Of a stretch of 64,000 nt of DNA, positions 41,263-50,635 are shown in pieces (within the stretch, counting starts at the first letter, position 1; each line of letters opens with the position of its first letter). The translations under genes and the position numbers were made by a program. This DNA comes from CANLBN01 sp034111645 (lineage in GTDB: Bacteria > Pseudomonadota > Gammaproteobacteria > Pseudomonadales > Cellvibrionaceae). The notes under the pieces were generated by a model. It was not told where the DNA came from, did no database searches, and was given only the letters and a program-made list of their open reading frames with translations. The stretch is from contig JAWUWW010000010.1 of assembly GCA_034111645.1 (NCBI GenBank), positions 1 to 64,000 on the forward strand. Direction: 5' to 3'.

Positions 41263-43449
41263 TTAGGCTAGATCAAAGCGGTCTGCATTCATCACTTTAT
41301 TCCAAGCGGCTACAAAGTCAGCAAGAAACTTTTCTTTTGAGTCTGCTGATGCATAAACTTCTGCGATAGCGCGTAAAATTGAATTAGATCCAAAAAGTAA
41401 ATCTACATCAGTTGCAATCCACTTAGGTGCACCGGTCTTACGATCGTCACCCCGATAAGCATTGTCTCCGATTTTGTTCCACTTAGTACCCATGTCTAAA
41501 AGATTTACAAAGAAATCGTTCGTCAATGTTGCGGGCCTGTGTGTGAAAACCCCGTTAGCCTTACCATTGGTGTTGGCGTTTAGCACACGAAGACCACCGA
41601 TAAGAACAGTCATTTCTGGTGCAGTTAAGTTCAGTAGCTGTGCGCGATCGACAAGTAAAACACCTGCTTGAAAGCCAGTATTAGTCGAAATATGGTTGCG
41701 AAAACCATCGGCAATTGGCTCTAGCACGGCCGTTGATTCTACGTCAGTTTGCTCTTGCGTAGCATCAGTGCGCCCCGGTTCAAATGGCACGGTAATATCA
41801 AAGCCTGCAGATTTTGCTGCGGCCTCAATACCCGCAGCACCAGCAAGCACGATAACATCAGCCAAAGATACTTTTGTGCTGCCGGAAGCTGCATTAAAGT
41901 CACTCTGAACAGCTTTTAGTGCCTTTAGAACTTTTGCTAGTTGAGTTGGATTATTGACCTCCCAATCTTTTTGCGGTGCTAGTGCGATACGCGCGCCGTT
42001 GGCGCCACCGCGCATATCACTACCACGGAAAGACGCAGCTGATGACCAGGCTGTGTTGACTAACTCGCTAACAGATAAGCCCGTTGCAAGAATTTTGGCT
42101 TTGATGGTAGCAGCACCTTCATCGTCAATAAGGTCGTGGTCAACTGCTGGAACCGGGTCTTGCCATAACTGTGCCTCGGCGGGGACTAATTTACCTAGAC
42201 CGCGGACATACGGACCCATGTCGCGGTGAGTAAGTTTGTGCCAAGCGCGCGCAAATGCATCTGCAAACTCAGCGGGATTTTGATGAAACCGGCGAGAAAT
42301 TTTCTCGTATGCTGGGTCCATTCTCATGGCCATATCGGCAGTTGTCATCATGGGCGCATGGGTCACTGATGGGTCGTGTGCATCTGGCACAGTGGTTTTA
42401 GCCGCTGGGTCTGTCGGCGTCCATTGATGAGCGCCAGCAGGGCTTTTTGTTAACTCCCACTCGTAACCAAAGAGCACGTCAAAATAGTTGTTATCCCATT
42501 GTGTTGGCGTTTGTGACCAAGCCCCTTCAATACCCGAGGTAATCGTATCGACACCATGCCCATCATTTTTTGAATTGATCCAACCTAAACCTTGATCTTC
42601 AACACTAGCGCCCTCGGGCGCCGGACCCACATATTTGTCGGGATCGTCAGCACCGTGGGCCTTACCAAAGGTATGCCCACCCGCCACTAGAGCCACTGTT
42701 TCTTCATCGTTCATTGCCATGCGTGCAAAAGTATCACGCACATCACGAGCCGATAGTAAGGGATCTGGATTACCGTCAGGGCCCTCGGGATTAACGTAAA
42801 TTAAACCCATTTGCACAGCGGCAAGATTACCCTCTAGTTTACGATCGCCAGTATAGCGCTCGTTGCCCATCCACTCGGTTTCCATGCCCCAGTAAATATC
42901 CTCTTCAGGCTCCCAAATATCTTCGCGGCCACCAGCAAAACCAAAGGTTTTAAAACCCATAGATTCAAGTGCAACATTTCCGGTAAGCATCATTAAATCA
43001 GCCCAAGATAGCGCTTTACCGTATTTTTGCTTAATAGGCCAAAGTAGGCGGCGTGCCTTATCGAGGTTGCCGTTATCGGGCCAGCTATTTAACGGAGCAA
43101 AGCGCTGGTTGCCAGTGCCTGCACCACCTCGGCCATCTCCGGTTCGGTAAGTGCCTGCGCTGTGCCAGGCCATGCGAATAAACATTGGTCCATAATGCCC
43201 GTAATCTGCCGGCCACCACTCTTGTGAGTCAGTCATTAAAGCGGTTAAGTCACTGACCACTGCGTCTAGATCTAGCTTTTTAAATTCGCTCGCATAATTG
43301 AAGCCGGCATCCATAGGGTTGGCTTTGTGAGTATTCTGGTGAAGCATTTTAAGATTGACCTGATTGGGCCACCAATGTTCATTTTTTGAGGGTACTGATT
43401 TATGGCTGTGACCACCGCCCATCACGGGACATTTTCCGATATCGCTCAT
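41263..43449 (-). CDS. katG: Catalase-peroxidase KatG
   Basis: The 728-residue bifunctional heme enzyme breaks down hydrogen peroxide. The distal triad is R92, W95 and H96 in FIRMAWHSAGTYR. The tyrosine and methionine partners of the Met-Tyr-Trp crosslink lie in LIYVNPEGPDG and MAMRMDPAYE, and the proximal histidine lies in LVAGGHTFGKAHG. The C-terminal half is the usual degenerate copy. Length is normal. The 650-bp upstream region holds a candidate inverted repeat near 43515. Confidence 0.98.
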   Translation of the reverse strand: MSDIGKCPVMGGGHSHKSVPSKNEHWWPNQVNLKMLHQNTHKANPMDAGFNYASEFKKLDLDAVVSDLTALMTDSQEWWPADYGHYGPMFIRMAWHSAGTYRTGDGRGGAGTGNQRFAPLNSWPDNGNLDKARRLLWPIKQKYGKALSWADLMMLTGNVALESMGFKTFGFAGGREDIWEPEEDIYWGMETEWMGNERYTGDRKLEGNLAAVQMGLIYVNPEGPDGNPDPLLSARDVRDTFARMAMNDEETVALVAGGHTFGKAHGADDPDKYVGPAPEGASVEDQGLGWINSKNDGHGVDTITSGIEGAWSQTPTQWDNNYFDVLFGYEWELTKSPAGAHQWTPTDPAAKTTVPDAHDPSVTHAPMMTTADMAMRMDPAYEKISRRFHQNPAEFADAFARAWHKLTHRDMGPYVRGLGKLVPAEAQLWQDPVPAVDHDLIDDEGAATIKAKILATGLSVSELVNTAWSSAASFRGSDMRGGANGARIALAPQKDWEVNNPTQLAKVLKALKAVQSDFNAASGSTKVSLADVIVLAGAAGIEAAAKSAGFDITVPFEPGRTDATQEQTDVESTAVLEPIADGFRNHISTNTGFQAGVLLVDRAQLLNLTAPEMTVLIGGLRVLNANTNGKANGVFTHRPATLTNDFFVNLLDMGTKWNKIGDNAYRGDDRKTGAPKWIATDVDLLFGSNSILRAIAEVYASADSKEKFLADFVAAWNKVMNADRFDLA

Positions 43450-43514
43450 GAGACTAGCTCCTATATGTAGTTAAAATTGCAATACTTATAAAATATAATT
43501 TGAACAAGTTAATG

Positions 43515-43539
43515 CTGATAACCGTGAATCCATTATCAG
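43515..43539. promoter_or_regulatory. Candidate operator upstream of katG
   Basis: CTGATAA and TTATCAG form a perfect 7-bp inverted repeat with an 11-bp spacer, 66 bp before the katG start. Length and place suit a dimeric peroxide regulator such as OxyR, although the standard OxyR pattern (ATAG/CTAT) is only partly met. Confidence 0.4.
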
Positions 43540-43766
43540 TCAGTTATTGAAGTAATGAGTCATACCGATGAGGTATTTGTGTATGTTTAATAAACTTATT
43601 CTTTGTTTAATTAAGCAGTAAGATCACAATAGCATTGAGCCCCCTGTTTATTATAATGATGAATACATATGATTCAGATAGTTAATATCTATTGGTATTT
43701 ATAATTTAATAGTTTTTAATTAATAATATCGAGAGGTAATAGCTTTTAAAAGAATTGCCGCCGTGC

Positions 43767-43958
43767 TTATAGTTTTTCGCTGGCCTTGAGTTTGCCGATG
43801 TGGTTGCTGAGTTGGTTAAATAGTTTGAGCTTATCAGCGGTAAAACAAACAAGGCAGAGCATATTAAAGAGCTTTATTTTTGAGTTGAAGTGCAGGGCTT
43901 TACTTAAGCGGTGTATGTCAGAGCTATATTCAAGGCTATAAGTTGTTGAGTAGGCGCT
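43767..43958 (-). pseudogene. Possible remnant of an unrecognised gene
   Basis: The reverse strand is open for 63 codons and reads as plausible protein: SAYSTTYSLEYSSDIHRLSK, ALHFNSKIKLFNMLCLVCFT and DKLKLFNQLSNHIGKLKASE, then TAA. There is no start codon before the first internal ATG (codon 33) and the frame is closed by TGA upstream. The phrase ALHFNSKIKLFNML with an HIGKLKAS end recalls helical proteins of restriction or abortive systems, but I cannot assign it. The rest of the 43450-44123 gap shows nothing. Confidence 0.25.
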
Positions 43959-44123
43959 TCAAGCTTAATATTTTATCATCCTTGGTAATTTCTCAAAATA
44001 AAGCAGCCTCTCAATAAACTAAATAGAGTAGACTGCGCCCATCAATTTATCTGTTAATTATCTTTTAGTTTCATTAAGCCAATATTCACTGTGCCAAACT
44101 AATTGCTTCATATAAGGCTCTCT

Positions 44124-45005
44124 ATGAATACTCGTATTGCGGTTATTGTTTTACTACTTAGCTCTACTGGTTTTGGGTTGACCTGGTTGCCAATTAAAGC
44201 TTTAGGTGACGCGGGCCTTAACGGTCTTCATTTAGTTTTTATTATAACGGGCTCAGTCTCATTGGTGCTTTTGCCTTGGTTGATTCGTCAACGCTTGCAG
44301 TGGTTGCCTATATTGCCTTATATGTTGCTAGTCGCTTTGTTTGGAGGCACCACGCTCCTTGCTTTTCAGCTAGCTATTCTTCACGGGGATGTTATTCGTG
44401 TGATGATTTTATTTTACATGCTACCTGTTTGGAGTGTACTGGGAGGCTGTCTACTTTTAGGTGAGATTCTTGATAGGCGCAGAATAATCACCTTAATTCT
44501 TTGCATGGTTGGCGCGTTTTTAATTTTAGAAGTTTGGAATGTCTCGTGGTCCTCCTTTGGTTGGATTGACGGACTCGCGTTACTATCGGGCTTTGCATTG
44601 TCGGCAAATGCTATTGCGTTTCGCTTTACGATGGATGCCCCTTTTACCAGTAAAATTGGTTTTATGTTTGTGGGCGGTTTTATTTTAATAAGTGCTGTTT
44701 TATTGTTGTACCCAACGGGAGCTGCGCTGCCAAGTGCTACTGTTCTCGGGGGAGCAGTTGCCTATAGTCTTGCTTGGATACTGGTGGTTAGCTACGGCAG
44801 TATGTGGGGCGTAACATGCTTGGGCGCCGGGCGTGGCTCGGTACTAATTGTGGTCGAGCTGGTGGTTGCAGTGGTATCGGTGTTGATTATTACCCAGGTA
44901 GGTCTGAAACTTTACGAGGCCATTGGCTGTATTATGGTTATTGTGGCTGCAATTTTAGAGGGTACGCGTGACGATGAAGTTATTGGGTTTGCGTCACCGC
45001 AGTAA
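44124..45005 (+). CDS. EamA/DMT-family transporter
   Basis: The 293-residue membrane protein has ten predicted helices in two EamA repeats. It opens RIAVIVLLLSSTGFGLTWLP, has the WLxxRxxxPxxx-like region near residue 35, and the second repeat ends LKLYEAIGCIMVIVAAILEG. Members export metabolites such as amino acids or take up small organics; substrate is unknown. ATG 44124 follows AAGG by eight bases; an upstream frame start at 44103 is less likely. Confidence 0.8.
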   Translation: MNTRIAVIVLLLSSTGFGLTWLPIKALGDAGLNGLHLVFIITGSVSLVLLPWLIRQRLQWLPILPYMLLVALFGGTTLLAFQLAILHGDVIRVMILFYMLPVWSVLGGCLLLGEILDRRRIITLILCMVGAFLILEVWNVSWSSFGWIDGLALLSGFALSANAIAFRFTMDAPFTSKIGFMFVGGFILISAVLLLYPTGAALPSATVLGGAVAYSLAWILVVSYGSMWGVTCLGAGRGSVLIVVELVVAVVSVLIITQVGLKLYEAIGCIMVIVAAILEGTRDDEVIGFASPQ

Positions 45006-45174
45006 TAAAGTCTGTTGGCAGTGCCTTGTGGTCTGTTCATAGAATCAAAATGTCGCTACAATCGCGGTTTTAAGTACGTTTCAGCCAAGAGTAATGAGAG
45101 TAGTTAGCAAGATTTGGCATTACTTTTATTTTTTGTTTTATCTTTCATTTTGTTCAGCTTGGGAGCTGTTTTAT

Positions 45175-46404
45175 ATGTCACCTGATTCATCAATTAAAAA
45201 AGTGGTACTAGCTTATTCTGGCGGTCTCGATACCTCTGTTATTGTTAAGTGGTTACAAGAAACCTACGAGTGCGAAGTTGTCACCTTTACGGCTGACCTA
45301 GGTCAGGGTGAAGAAGTTGAGCCCGCTCGTGCAAAAGCAGAAGCTCTGGGCGTTAAAGAAATTTATATTGATGATCTTCGCGAAGAATTTGTGCGTGATT
45401 ACGTCTTTCCCATGTTTCGTGCTAACACTATTTATGAAGGTGAGTATCTACTAGGTACTTCTATCGCCCGCCCACTCATCGCTAAACGCATGATCGAAAT
45501 TGCTAATGAGACCGGCGCAGATGCCATAGCACATGGTGCAACCGGAAAAGGCAATGACCAAGTACGTTTTGAACTAGGCGCTTATGCGCTAAAGCCAGGT
45601 GTAAAAGTTATTGCCCCATGGCGCGAGTGGGATCTAACCTCGCGCGAGTCCTTGATGGCTTACTGTGAGCAGCACAATATTCCTGTCGATTATGCCGGGG
45701 GTAAGAAAAAGTCGCCTTATTCAATGGATGCAAACTTGTTACACATCTCCTTCGAAGGCGGTATTTTAGAAGATCCTTGGGCAGAAGCAGAAGATGATAT
45801 GTGGCGCTGGAGCGTATCGCCAGAAGCGGCGCCCGACAAGCCCCAGTATCTGGAGTTAAGTTACGAAAAGGGTGATATTACGGCCATTGATGGTGTTGCT
45901 ATGTCTCCTGCAACAGTTCTCGAAACCTTAAATAAGATAGGCGGTGCGCATGGTATTGGGCGCCTAGATATTGTTGAAAACCGTTATGTTGGTATGAAGT
46001 CTAGAGGTTGTTATGAAACACCCGGCGGTACAATTATGTTGAAAGCTCATCGTGCAATAGAGTCTCTTACCCTCGACCGCGAAGTTGCCCACTTAAAAGA
46101 CGAGTTGATGCCTAAGTACGCAAACTTGGTCTACAATGGTTATTGGTGGAGCCCAGAGCGTAAAATGCTGCAAACTGCTATCGACGATTCACAGCAGTCT
46201 GTTAACGGTGATGTGCGCCTCAAGCTTTATAAGGGTTCTGTAAGTGCTGTAGGTCGTCGCTCGGCAGATAGCTTGTTTGATGAAACTATCGCTACCTTTG
46301 AAGATGATGAAGGAGCATACAATCAGCAAGATGCAGAGGGCTTCATTAAATTAAACGCATTACGTATGCGCATTGCCGCAAATAAAGGCCGCAAGCTACT
46401 CTAA
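45175..46404 (+). CDS. argG: Argininosuccinate synthase
   Basis: The 409-residue enzyme joins citrulline and aspartate with ATP in arginine synthesis. The ATP motif AYSGGLDTSVI is at residues 12-22. GATGKGNDQVRFE, KKSPYSMDANLLHIS and SRGCYETPGG are the citrulline- and aspartate-binding regions. The open frame extends upstream to 45094, but ATG 45175 has GGGAG nine bases ahead and gives the usual start and length. Monocistronic. Confidence 0.97.
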   Translation: MSPDSSIKKVVLAYSGGLDTSVIVKWLQETYECEVVTFTADLGQGEEVEPARAKAEALGVKEIYIDDLREEFVRDYVFPMFRANTIYEGEYLLGTSIARPLIAKRMIEIANETGADAIAHGATGKGNDQVRFELGAYALKPGVKVIAPWREWDLTSRESLMAYCEQHNIPVDYAGGKKKSPYSMDANLLHISFEGGILEDPWAEAEDDMWRWSVSPEAAPDKPQYLELSYEKGDITAIDGVAMSPATVLETLNKIGGAHGIGRLDIVENRYVGMKSRGCYETPGGTIMLKAHRAIESLTLDREVAHLKDELMPKYANLVYNGYWWSPERKMLQTAIDDSQQSVNGDVRLKLYKGSVSAVGRRSADSLFDETIATFEDDEGAYNQQDAEGFIKLNALRMRIAANKGRKLL

Positions 46405-46825
46405 ATTAATCCACATTTGACTAAACTAAAAGCTATTATAGGTAGTATATTAATAAGCATTCTAAGCGATATGTATTCCAAATCATGAGAATTGTTGTCG
46501 TTTAAATGCTTATACTTATGTATATTTTTTTATAAAGTTATACGTATCGTATCAAAACCAAGAATATAGATTATATTTTGAACACGCTTTTATTATTCAC
46601 TAACAAAGCTTTAATTGTTCCTTTGCACTTTTAAACCTAATAATTATAAATAAACATTTGTGAACCCTATCGGCTTATAGTTGATCTGCGTCATGCTGTT
46701 TGTTTATAAGTGTTGTAAGCTGAGTGCGCCTCTGTATGTATAGCTAAAAGCATTTCTTGAATGTGTACCTAAAAGATAAGATCATTAAAGTATTAATGTC
46801 ACCAACAATATGTGGGAATAGAGTT
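46405..46825. other. Gap between argG and ccoN with oxidase promoter
   Basis: This 420-bp AT-rich region must hold the promoter of the cbb3 operon. At 46681-46694, TTGATCTGCGTCAT resembles the FNR/Anr pattern (TTGAT-N4-ATCAA) with a good left and a poor right half. No gene is seen. Confidence 0.4.
46681..46694. promoter_or_regulatory. Candidate FNR/Anr-like site before ccoN
   Basis: TTGATCTGCGTCAT: the left half site matches, the right half matches in three of five bases. cbb3 operons are commonly FNR/Anr-activated at low oxygen. Distance to the ATG is about 130 bp. Confidence 0.3.
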
Positions 46826-48298
46826 ATGAGTAGCCTCTCGACAACGTCAGAACCAAAATTATTAGGTGATCAGTTATACAACTATCATGTCGTCAGGCAA
46901 TTTTCTATTATGACTATTGTTTGGGGTGTTGTGGGCATGGGTGTTGGTTTACTGCTTGCCTGTCAATTGGTGTGGCCAGGACTGAATGATATATTTCAGC
47001 CTTACACGCATTTCGGACGCCTGCGTCCACTTCACACTAATGCCGTTATTTTTGCATTTGGTGGATGTGCCTTAATGGCTACTTCTTTGTATGTGGTGCA
47101 GCGCACTTGTCAAACAAGTTTGTTTGGCGGCAGGCTTGTACCATTTACTTTTTGGGGTTGGCAAACAGTTATTGTACTGGCAGCTATCACCCTACCTATG
47201 GGGATGACATCAACCAAAGAATATGCCGAGCTTGAATGGCCAATTGATATTCTGCTAGCTATAGTTTGGGTTTCTTACGGTATTGTATTTTTTGGCACGA
47301 TAATGAAGCGTAAAACCCCGCATATATATGTTGCGAATTGGTTTTTTGGTGCATTTATTGTCACCGTTGGTGTGCTGCATATTGTTAACAGTGCTGCGGT
47401 GCCAGTCACGTTGTTTAAATCATATTCTGCCTATTCCGGCGCTGCAGATGCAATGGTGCAATGGTGGTATGGCCACAATGCGGTGGGTTTCTTCTTGACC
47501 GCAGGCTTCTTGGGCATGATGTATTACTTCGTCCCGAAGCAAGCGGGGCGTCCAGTTTATTCTTATCAGCTATCAATCGTTCATTTTTGGGCATTAATCT
47601 CCATTTATATTTGGGCCGGTCCTCACCACCTACATTATTCGGCACTGCCTGACTGGGCACAAAGCCTAGGCATGGTGATGTCATTGATTCTACTAGCGCC
47701 AAGTTGGGGCGGTATGATCAACGGTATTATGACTTTATCTGGTGCTTGGCATAAATTACGCACCGATCCTACACTTCGCTTTTTAGTGGTGTCGTTGTCA
47801 TTTTATGGTATGTCTACTTTCGAAGGCCCAATGATGGCTATTAAAACGGTCAATGCACTTTCGCACAATACCGACTGGACAATCGGTCACGTGCACTCCG
47901 GCGCACTTGGCTGGGTGGCAATGATTTCTTTTGGTGCTATTTACCATCTAATCCCTGTACTTTACGGACGCGCCCAAATGTGGAGTGTGCCGTTAATTAA
48001 TACTCACTTTTGGTTAGCAACGGGTGGTACGGTTTTATATATCGCTTCAATGTGGGTTAATGGTATTACCCAAGGATTGATGCGCTTAGCTTTCAATGAA
48101 GATGGCACCTTAACTTATAGCTTTATTGAATCTGTCGAAGCCAGTTATGGCGGATATATTGTGCGCGCACTTGGTGGAGGTCTATTTTTTATCGGAATTT
48201 TATTAATGGCATTTAATGTTTATAAAACAGTACTCGATGCTTCTGAAGAAGAGACTATTTTAGAAGAGAAACCTGATTCAGCAGCGCAAGTAGCCTAG
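46826..48298 (+). CDS. ccoN: cbb3-type cytochrome c oxidase subunit I, CcoN
   Basis: The 490-residue membrane protein with 12 helices carries heme b, heme b3 and CuB and reduces oxygen to water with high affinity. Heme and copper histidines are visible in PLHTNAVIFAFGGC, WWYGHNAVGFFLT, GPHHLHYSA and TIGHVHSGALGWV. It opens the ccoNOQP operon. ATG 46826 is preferred over starts 30 or 69 bases upstream because of the SSLSTTSEP beginning and nearby GGGA. No truncation. Confidence 0.97.
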   Translation: MSSLSTTSEPKLLGDQLYNYHVVRQFSIMTIVWGVVGMGVGLLLACQLVWPGLNDIFQPYTHFGRLRPLHTNAVIFAFGGCALMATSLYVVQRTCQTSLFGGRLVPFTFWGWQTVIVLAAITLPMGMTSTKEYAELEWPIDILLAIVWVSYGIVFFGTIMKRKTPHIYVANWFFGAFIVTVGVLHIVNSAAVPVTLFKSYSAYSGAADAMVQWWYGHNAVGFFLTAGFLGMMYYFVPKQAGRPVYSYQLSIVHFWALISIYIWAGPHHLHYSALPDWAQSLGMVMSLILLAPSWGGMINGIMTLSGAWHKLRTDPTLRFLVVSLSFYGMSTFEGPMMAIKTVNALSHNTDWTIGHVHSGALGWVAMISFGAIYHLIPVLYGRAQMWSVPLINTHFWLATGGTVLYIASMWVNGITQGLMRLAFNEDGTLTYSFIESVEASYGGYIVRALGGGLFFIGILLMAFNVYKTVLDASEEETILEEKPDSAAQVA

Positions 48299-48308
48299 GA
48301 GATTTGAA

Positions 48309-48926
48309 GTGAAGAACCATGATATTGTTGAAAAAAACATTGGGTTGATGGTTTTATTGATTGTCGTAGCCATTAGCTTCGGTGGTCTTGTGACAATCGT
48401 ACCGCAGTTTTTTCTTAAAGAAACAACAGAGCCCATCGAAGGCCTAATGCCCTTGGCTGCAGTTGAGCTTGAAGGTCGCGATCTTTATATTCGTGAAGGC
48501 TGTCACGTTTGTCACACACAAATGGTGCGTCCATTGCGTGCTGAGGTTGAGCGCTATGGTCATTACTCTGTAGCTGGCGAGTCAGTTTATGAACATCCTT
48601 TCTTGTGGGGCTCTAAGCGTACGGGACCAGACCTTGCCCGCGTAGGCAACCGCTACAGCGATGCATGGCAAAAAGCACATCTATACAATCCTCGCAACGT
48701 TGTGCCTAGATCAAATATGCCAGCTTTCCCTTGGTTGTTTGATAGAACCCTCGATGGTATCGATACGCCCAAAAAGATGACAGCATTACGCAGAGTTGGC
48801 GTACCTTATACCGATGAAGATATTGCGGGTGCAACCGAAGCTGTTGCAGGTACTCTAGAAATTGATGCGCTTGTGGCTTATTTACAACAGTTAGGCACAC
48901 TTCCTATTTTGCAACAGAAGAGATAA
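48309..48926 (+). CDS. ccoO: cbb3 oxidase monoheme subunit CcoO
   Basis: The 205-residue protein has one N-terminal membrane helix and one heme motif CHVCH (in IREGCHVCHTQMVRPLRAEV), the family signature. It follows with SKRTGPDLARVGNRYSDAWQ and MPAFPWLF. It passes electrons from CcoP to CcoN and is the second gene in the operon, starting 10 bp after ccoN. Confidence 0.97.
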   Translation: MKNHDIVEKNIGLMVLLIVVAISFGGLVTIVPQFFLKETTEPIEGLMPLAAVELEGRDLYIREGCHVCHTQMVRPLRAEVERYGHYSVAGESVYEHPFLWGSKRTGPDLARVGNRYSDAWQKAHLYNPRNVVPRSNMPAFPWLFDRTLDGIDTPKKMTALRRVGVPYTDEDIAGATEAVAGTLEIDALVAYLQQLGTLPILQQKR

Positions 48927-48930
48927 TACG

Positions 48931-49131
48931 GTGGATATTAACGACGTACGTGGATTTTCAACAGTGTTGATGATGATTGCTTTTGCCGGTATCTGTTGGT
49001 GGGCATATGCGCCAAGCCGAAAAAAACGCTTTTCTGATGACGCTAACCTTCCTTTTGCAGATGAACAAAAGCATCATCAGTCACAAGCTGATAGAGAGAA
49101 TACAGCTAAGACCGACGCTACGAACAAATAG
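48931..49131 (+). CDS. ccoQ: cbb3 oxidase small subunit CcoQ
   Basis: The 66-residue protein starts with GTG and has one membrane helix (FSTVLMMIAFAGICWWAYAP) followed by the basic KKRFSDDANLPFADEQ and a polar tail. The APSRKKRF and PF motif is typical of CcoQ/FixQ, which stabilises the complex. It lies 4 bp after ccoO and 13 bp before ccoP. Confidence 0.93.
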   Translation: MDINDVRGFSTVLMMIAFAGICWWAYAPSRKKRFSDDANLPFADEQKHHQSQADRENTAKTDATNK

Positions 49132-49144
49132 ACAGGATTAAGTT

Positions 49145-50047
49145 ATGAGTATATTTTGGAATGTTTGGATTATTGGCTTAACGTCAATTAATCTACTGCT
49201 AATAACGTGGGTACTTTTGGCTAATCGAAAAGTTGCGGTTAGGGATGATGCCGATCCAGAAAATAAAACCACAGGCCATGTATATGATGGCATTGAAGAA
49301 TACGATAATCCACTCCCTAAGTGGTGGTTTATGCTATTTATTTTAACTATTATCTTCGCCATTTTCTATCTGATTTTGTATCCGGGGCTAGGTAGCTATA
49401 AAGGTCTTTTAGGGTGGACGAGTACTAATCAGTTGAAGAATGAGCAAACAATTGCGTTCGAAAAACATCAAGAGACATACGGCGTTTATTTACAAACGTC
49501 AGTTAAAGACTTGGTTGATGAGCCTCGTGCAATGAAAATGGCGCAGCGTGTTTTTGCTAATAACTGTGCTGTTTGCCACGGTGCAGACGGCAGTGGCTAT
49601 CTCGGTTTTCCAAACCTAACCGATAAAGATTGGCTTTATGGTGGCTCACCTGAGCAGATTAAGACAACACTAATTTATGGTCGCCAAGCGGCAATGCCAG
49701 CATGGCAGGCGGTAATGGGCACTAAGGGTATTGCCGATGTCACCGAGTATGTGCTGAGCTTGAGTGAGTCTGAGCGCGAGTTCGATGCAGAGCAAGCTGT
49801 ACTTGGAGAAAAGCTTTACACACAAAATTGTGCGGCTTGTCACGGTGCCGAGGCTAAAGGCCAGCACGCGTTAGGTGCGCCAAATTTGATCGATGATATC
49901 TGGTTGTACGATGGTTCTGCTGCAGGAATTCGTCAGACTCTTCGCATGGGTCGCAACGGACTAATGCCTGCGCAAGCTGAGCGTCTTCGCGAAGAAAAAA
50001 TACATTTGTTAACCGCTTATGTATATAGCTTGTCGCTAGAGGACTAA
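49145..50047 (+). CDS. ccoP: cbb3 oxidase diheme subunit CcoP
   Basis: The 300-residue membrane-anchored cytochrome c has two heme motifs, CAVCH (near residue 140) and CAACH (near 230), each followed by a GADG or GAEAKG loop. Two N-terminal helices anchor it, as in the gammaproteobacterial type. It accepts electrons from soluble donors, plausibly also from SoxXA and SoxCD cytochromes. It ends the structural operon. Confidence 0.96.
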   Translation: MSIFWNVWIIGLTSINLLLITWVLLANRKVAVRDDADPENKTTGHVYDGIEEYDNPLPKWWFMLFILTIIFAIFYLILYPGLGSYKGLLGWTSTNQLKNEQTIAFEKHQETYGVYLQTSVKDLVDEPRAMKMAQRVFANNCAVCHGADGSGYLGFPNLTDKDWLYGGSPEQIKTTLIYGRQAAMPAWQAVMGTKGIADVTEYVLSLSESEREFDAEQAVLGEKLYTQNCAACHGAEAKGQHALGAPNLIDDIWLYDGSAAGIRQTLRMGRNGLMPAQAERLREEKIHLLTAYVYSLSLED

Positions 50048-50635
50048 TAGATAATTTCTGATTAAACAAAGGCTGTGCATTAATTATTTTTACAGATAGC
50101 TTAGTAATTTTAATGGCTACAGCTGTTGTTGATTCATTTAAAATAATCACTCATGAACGCAAGTGGCTAGATAATTAGTCACTCGTGCGACCACATATTC
50201 CGTCTCTTTTGGAATTCTTCCCGGCTAGGTTTTTTATTCAAATGTATAACTTTATTTTATGCTTGATCTAGGATGTTGAAATAATATAAGGATTGCCATA
50301 AACGTCGAATTTGCAGGCTATGCACACATGATTAGCCACAGAAAAACGCAGTTGCTTTGAGCTATGCAATTACTTCGGCTAAGTTTTTAAAGTCGCACAG
50401 GAACAGCGAGGCCGCTACGGAATTCCAAAGTTTTTTACCCACCTACAACATGTACATATCTTTGGCGCTGATTGCGGCTTTTAGTAGTGTATAGATAACG
50501 CTAAATATTATGGCTAGTAACGTAGCATTTCTGTGTCTTTACTTAAAAAGTAATAAATTTGACATAGATATTCAAGTGTCAGATATAGTTTATGTCTCGT
50601 TGCACGATATGTTAAATTTGGAGTGTCATTAGATT
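50048..50635. other. Gap between ccoP and ccoG, nothing supported
   Basis: A 588-bp region between the structural and assembly genes. I see no ORF, no hairpin and no good FNR site. It presumably holds a promoter for the assembly genes. Confidence 0.4.
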
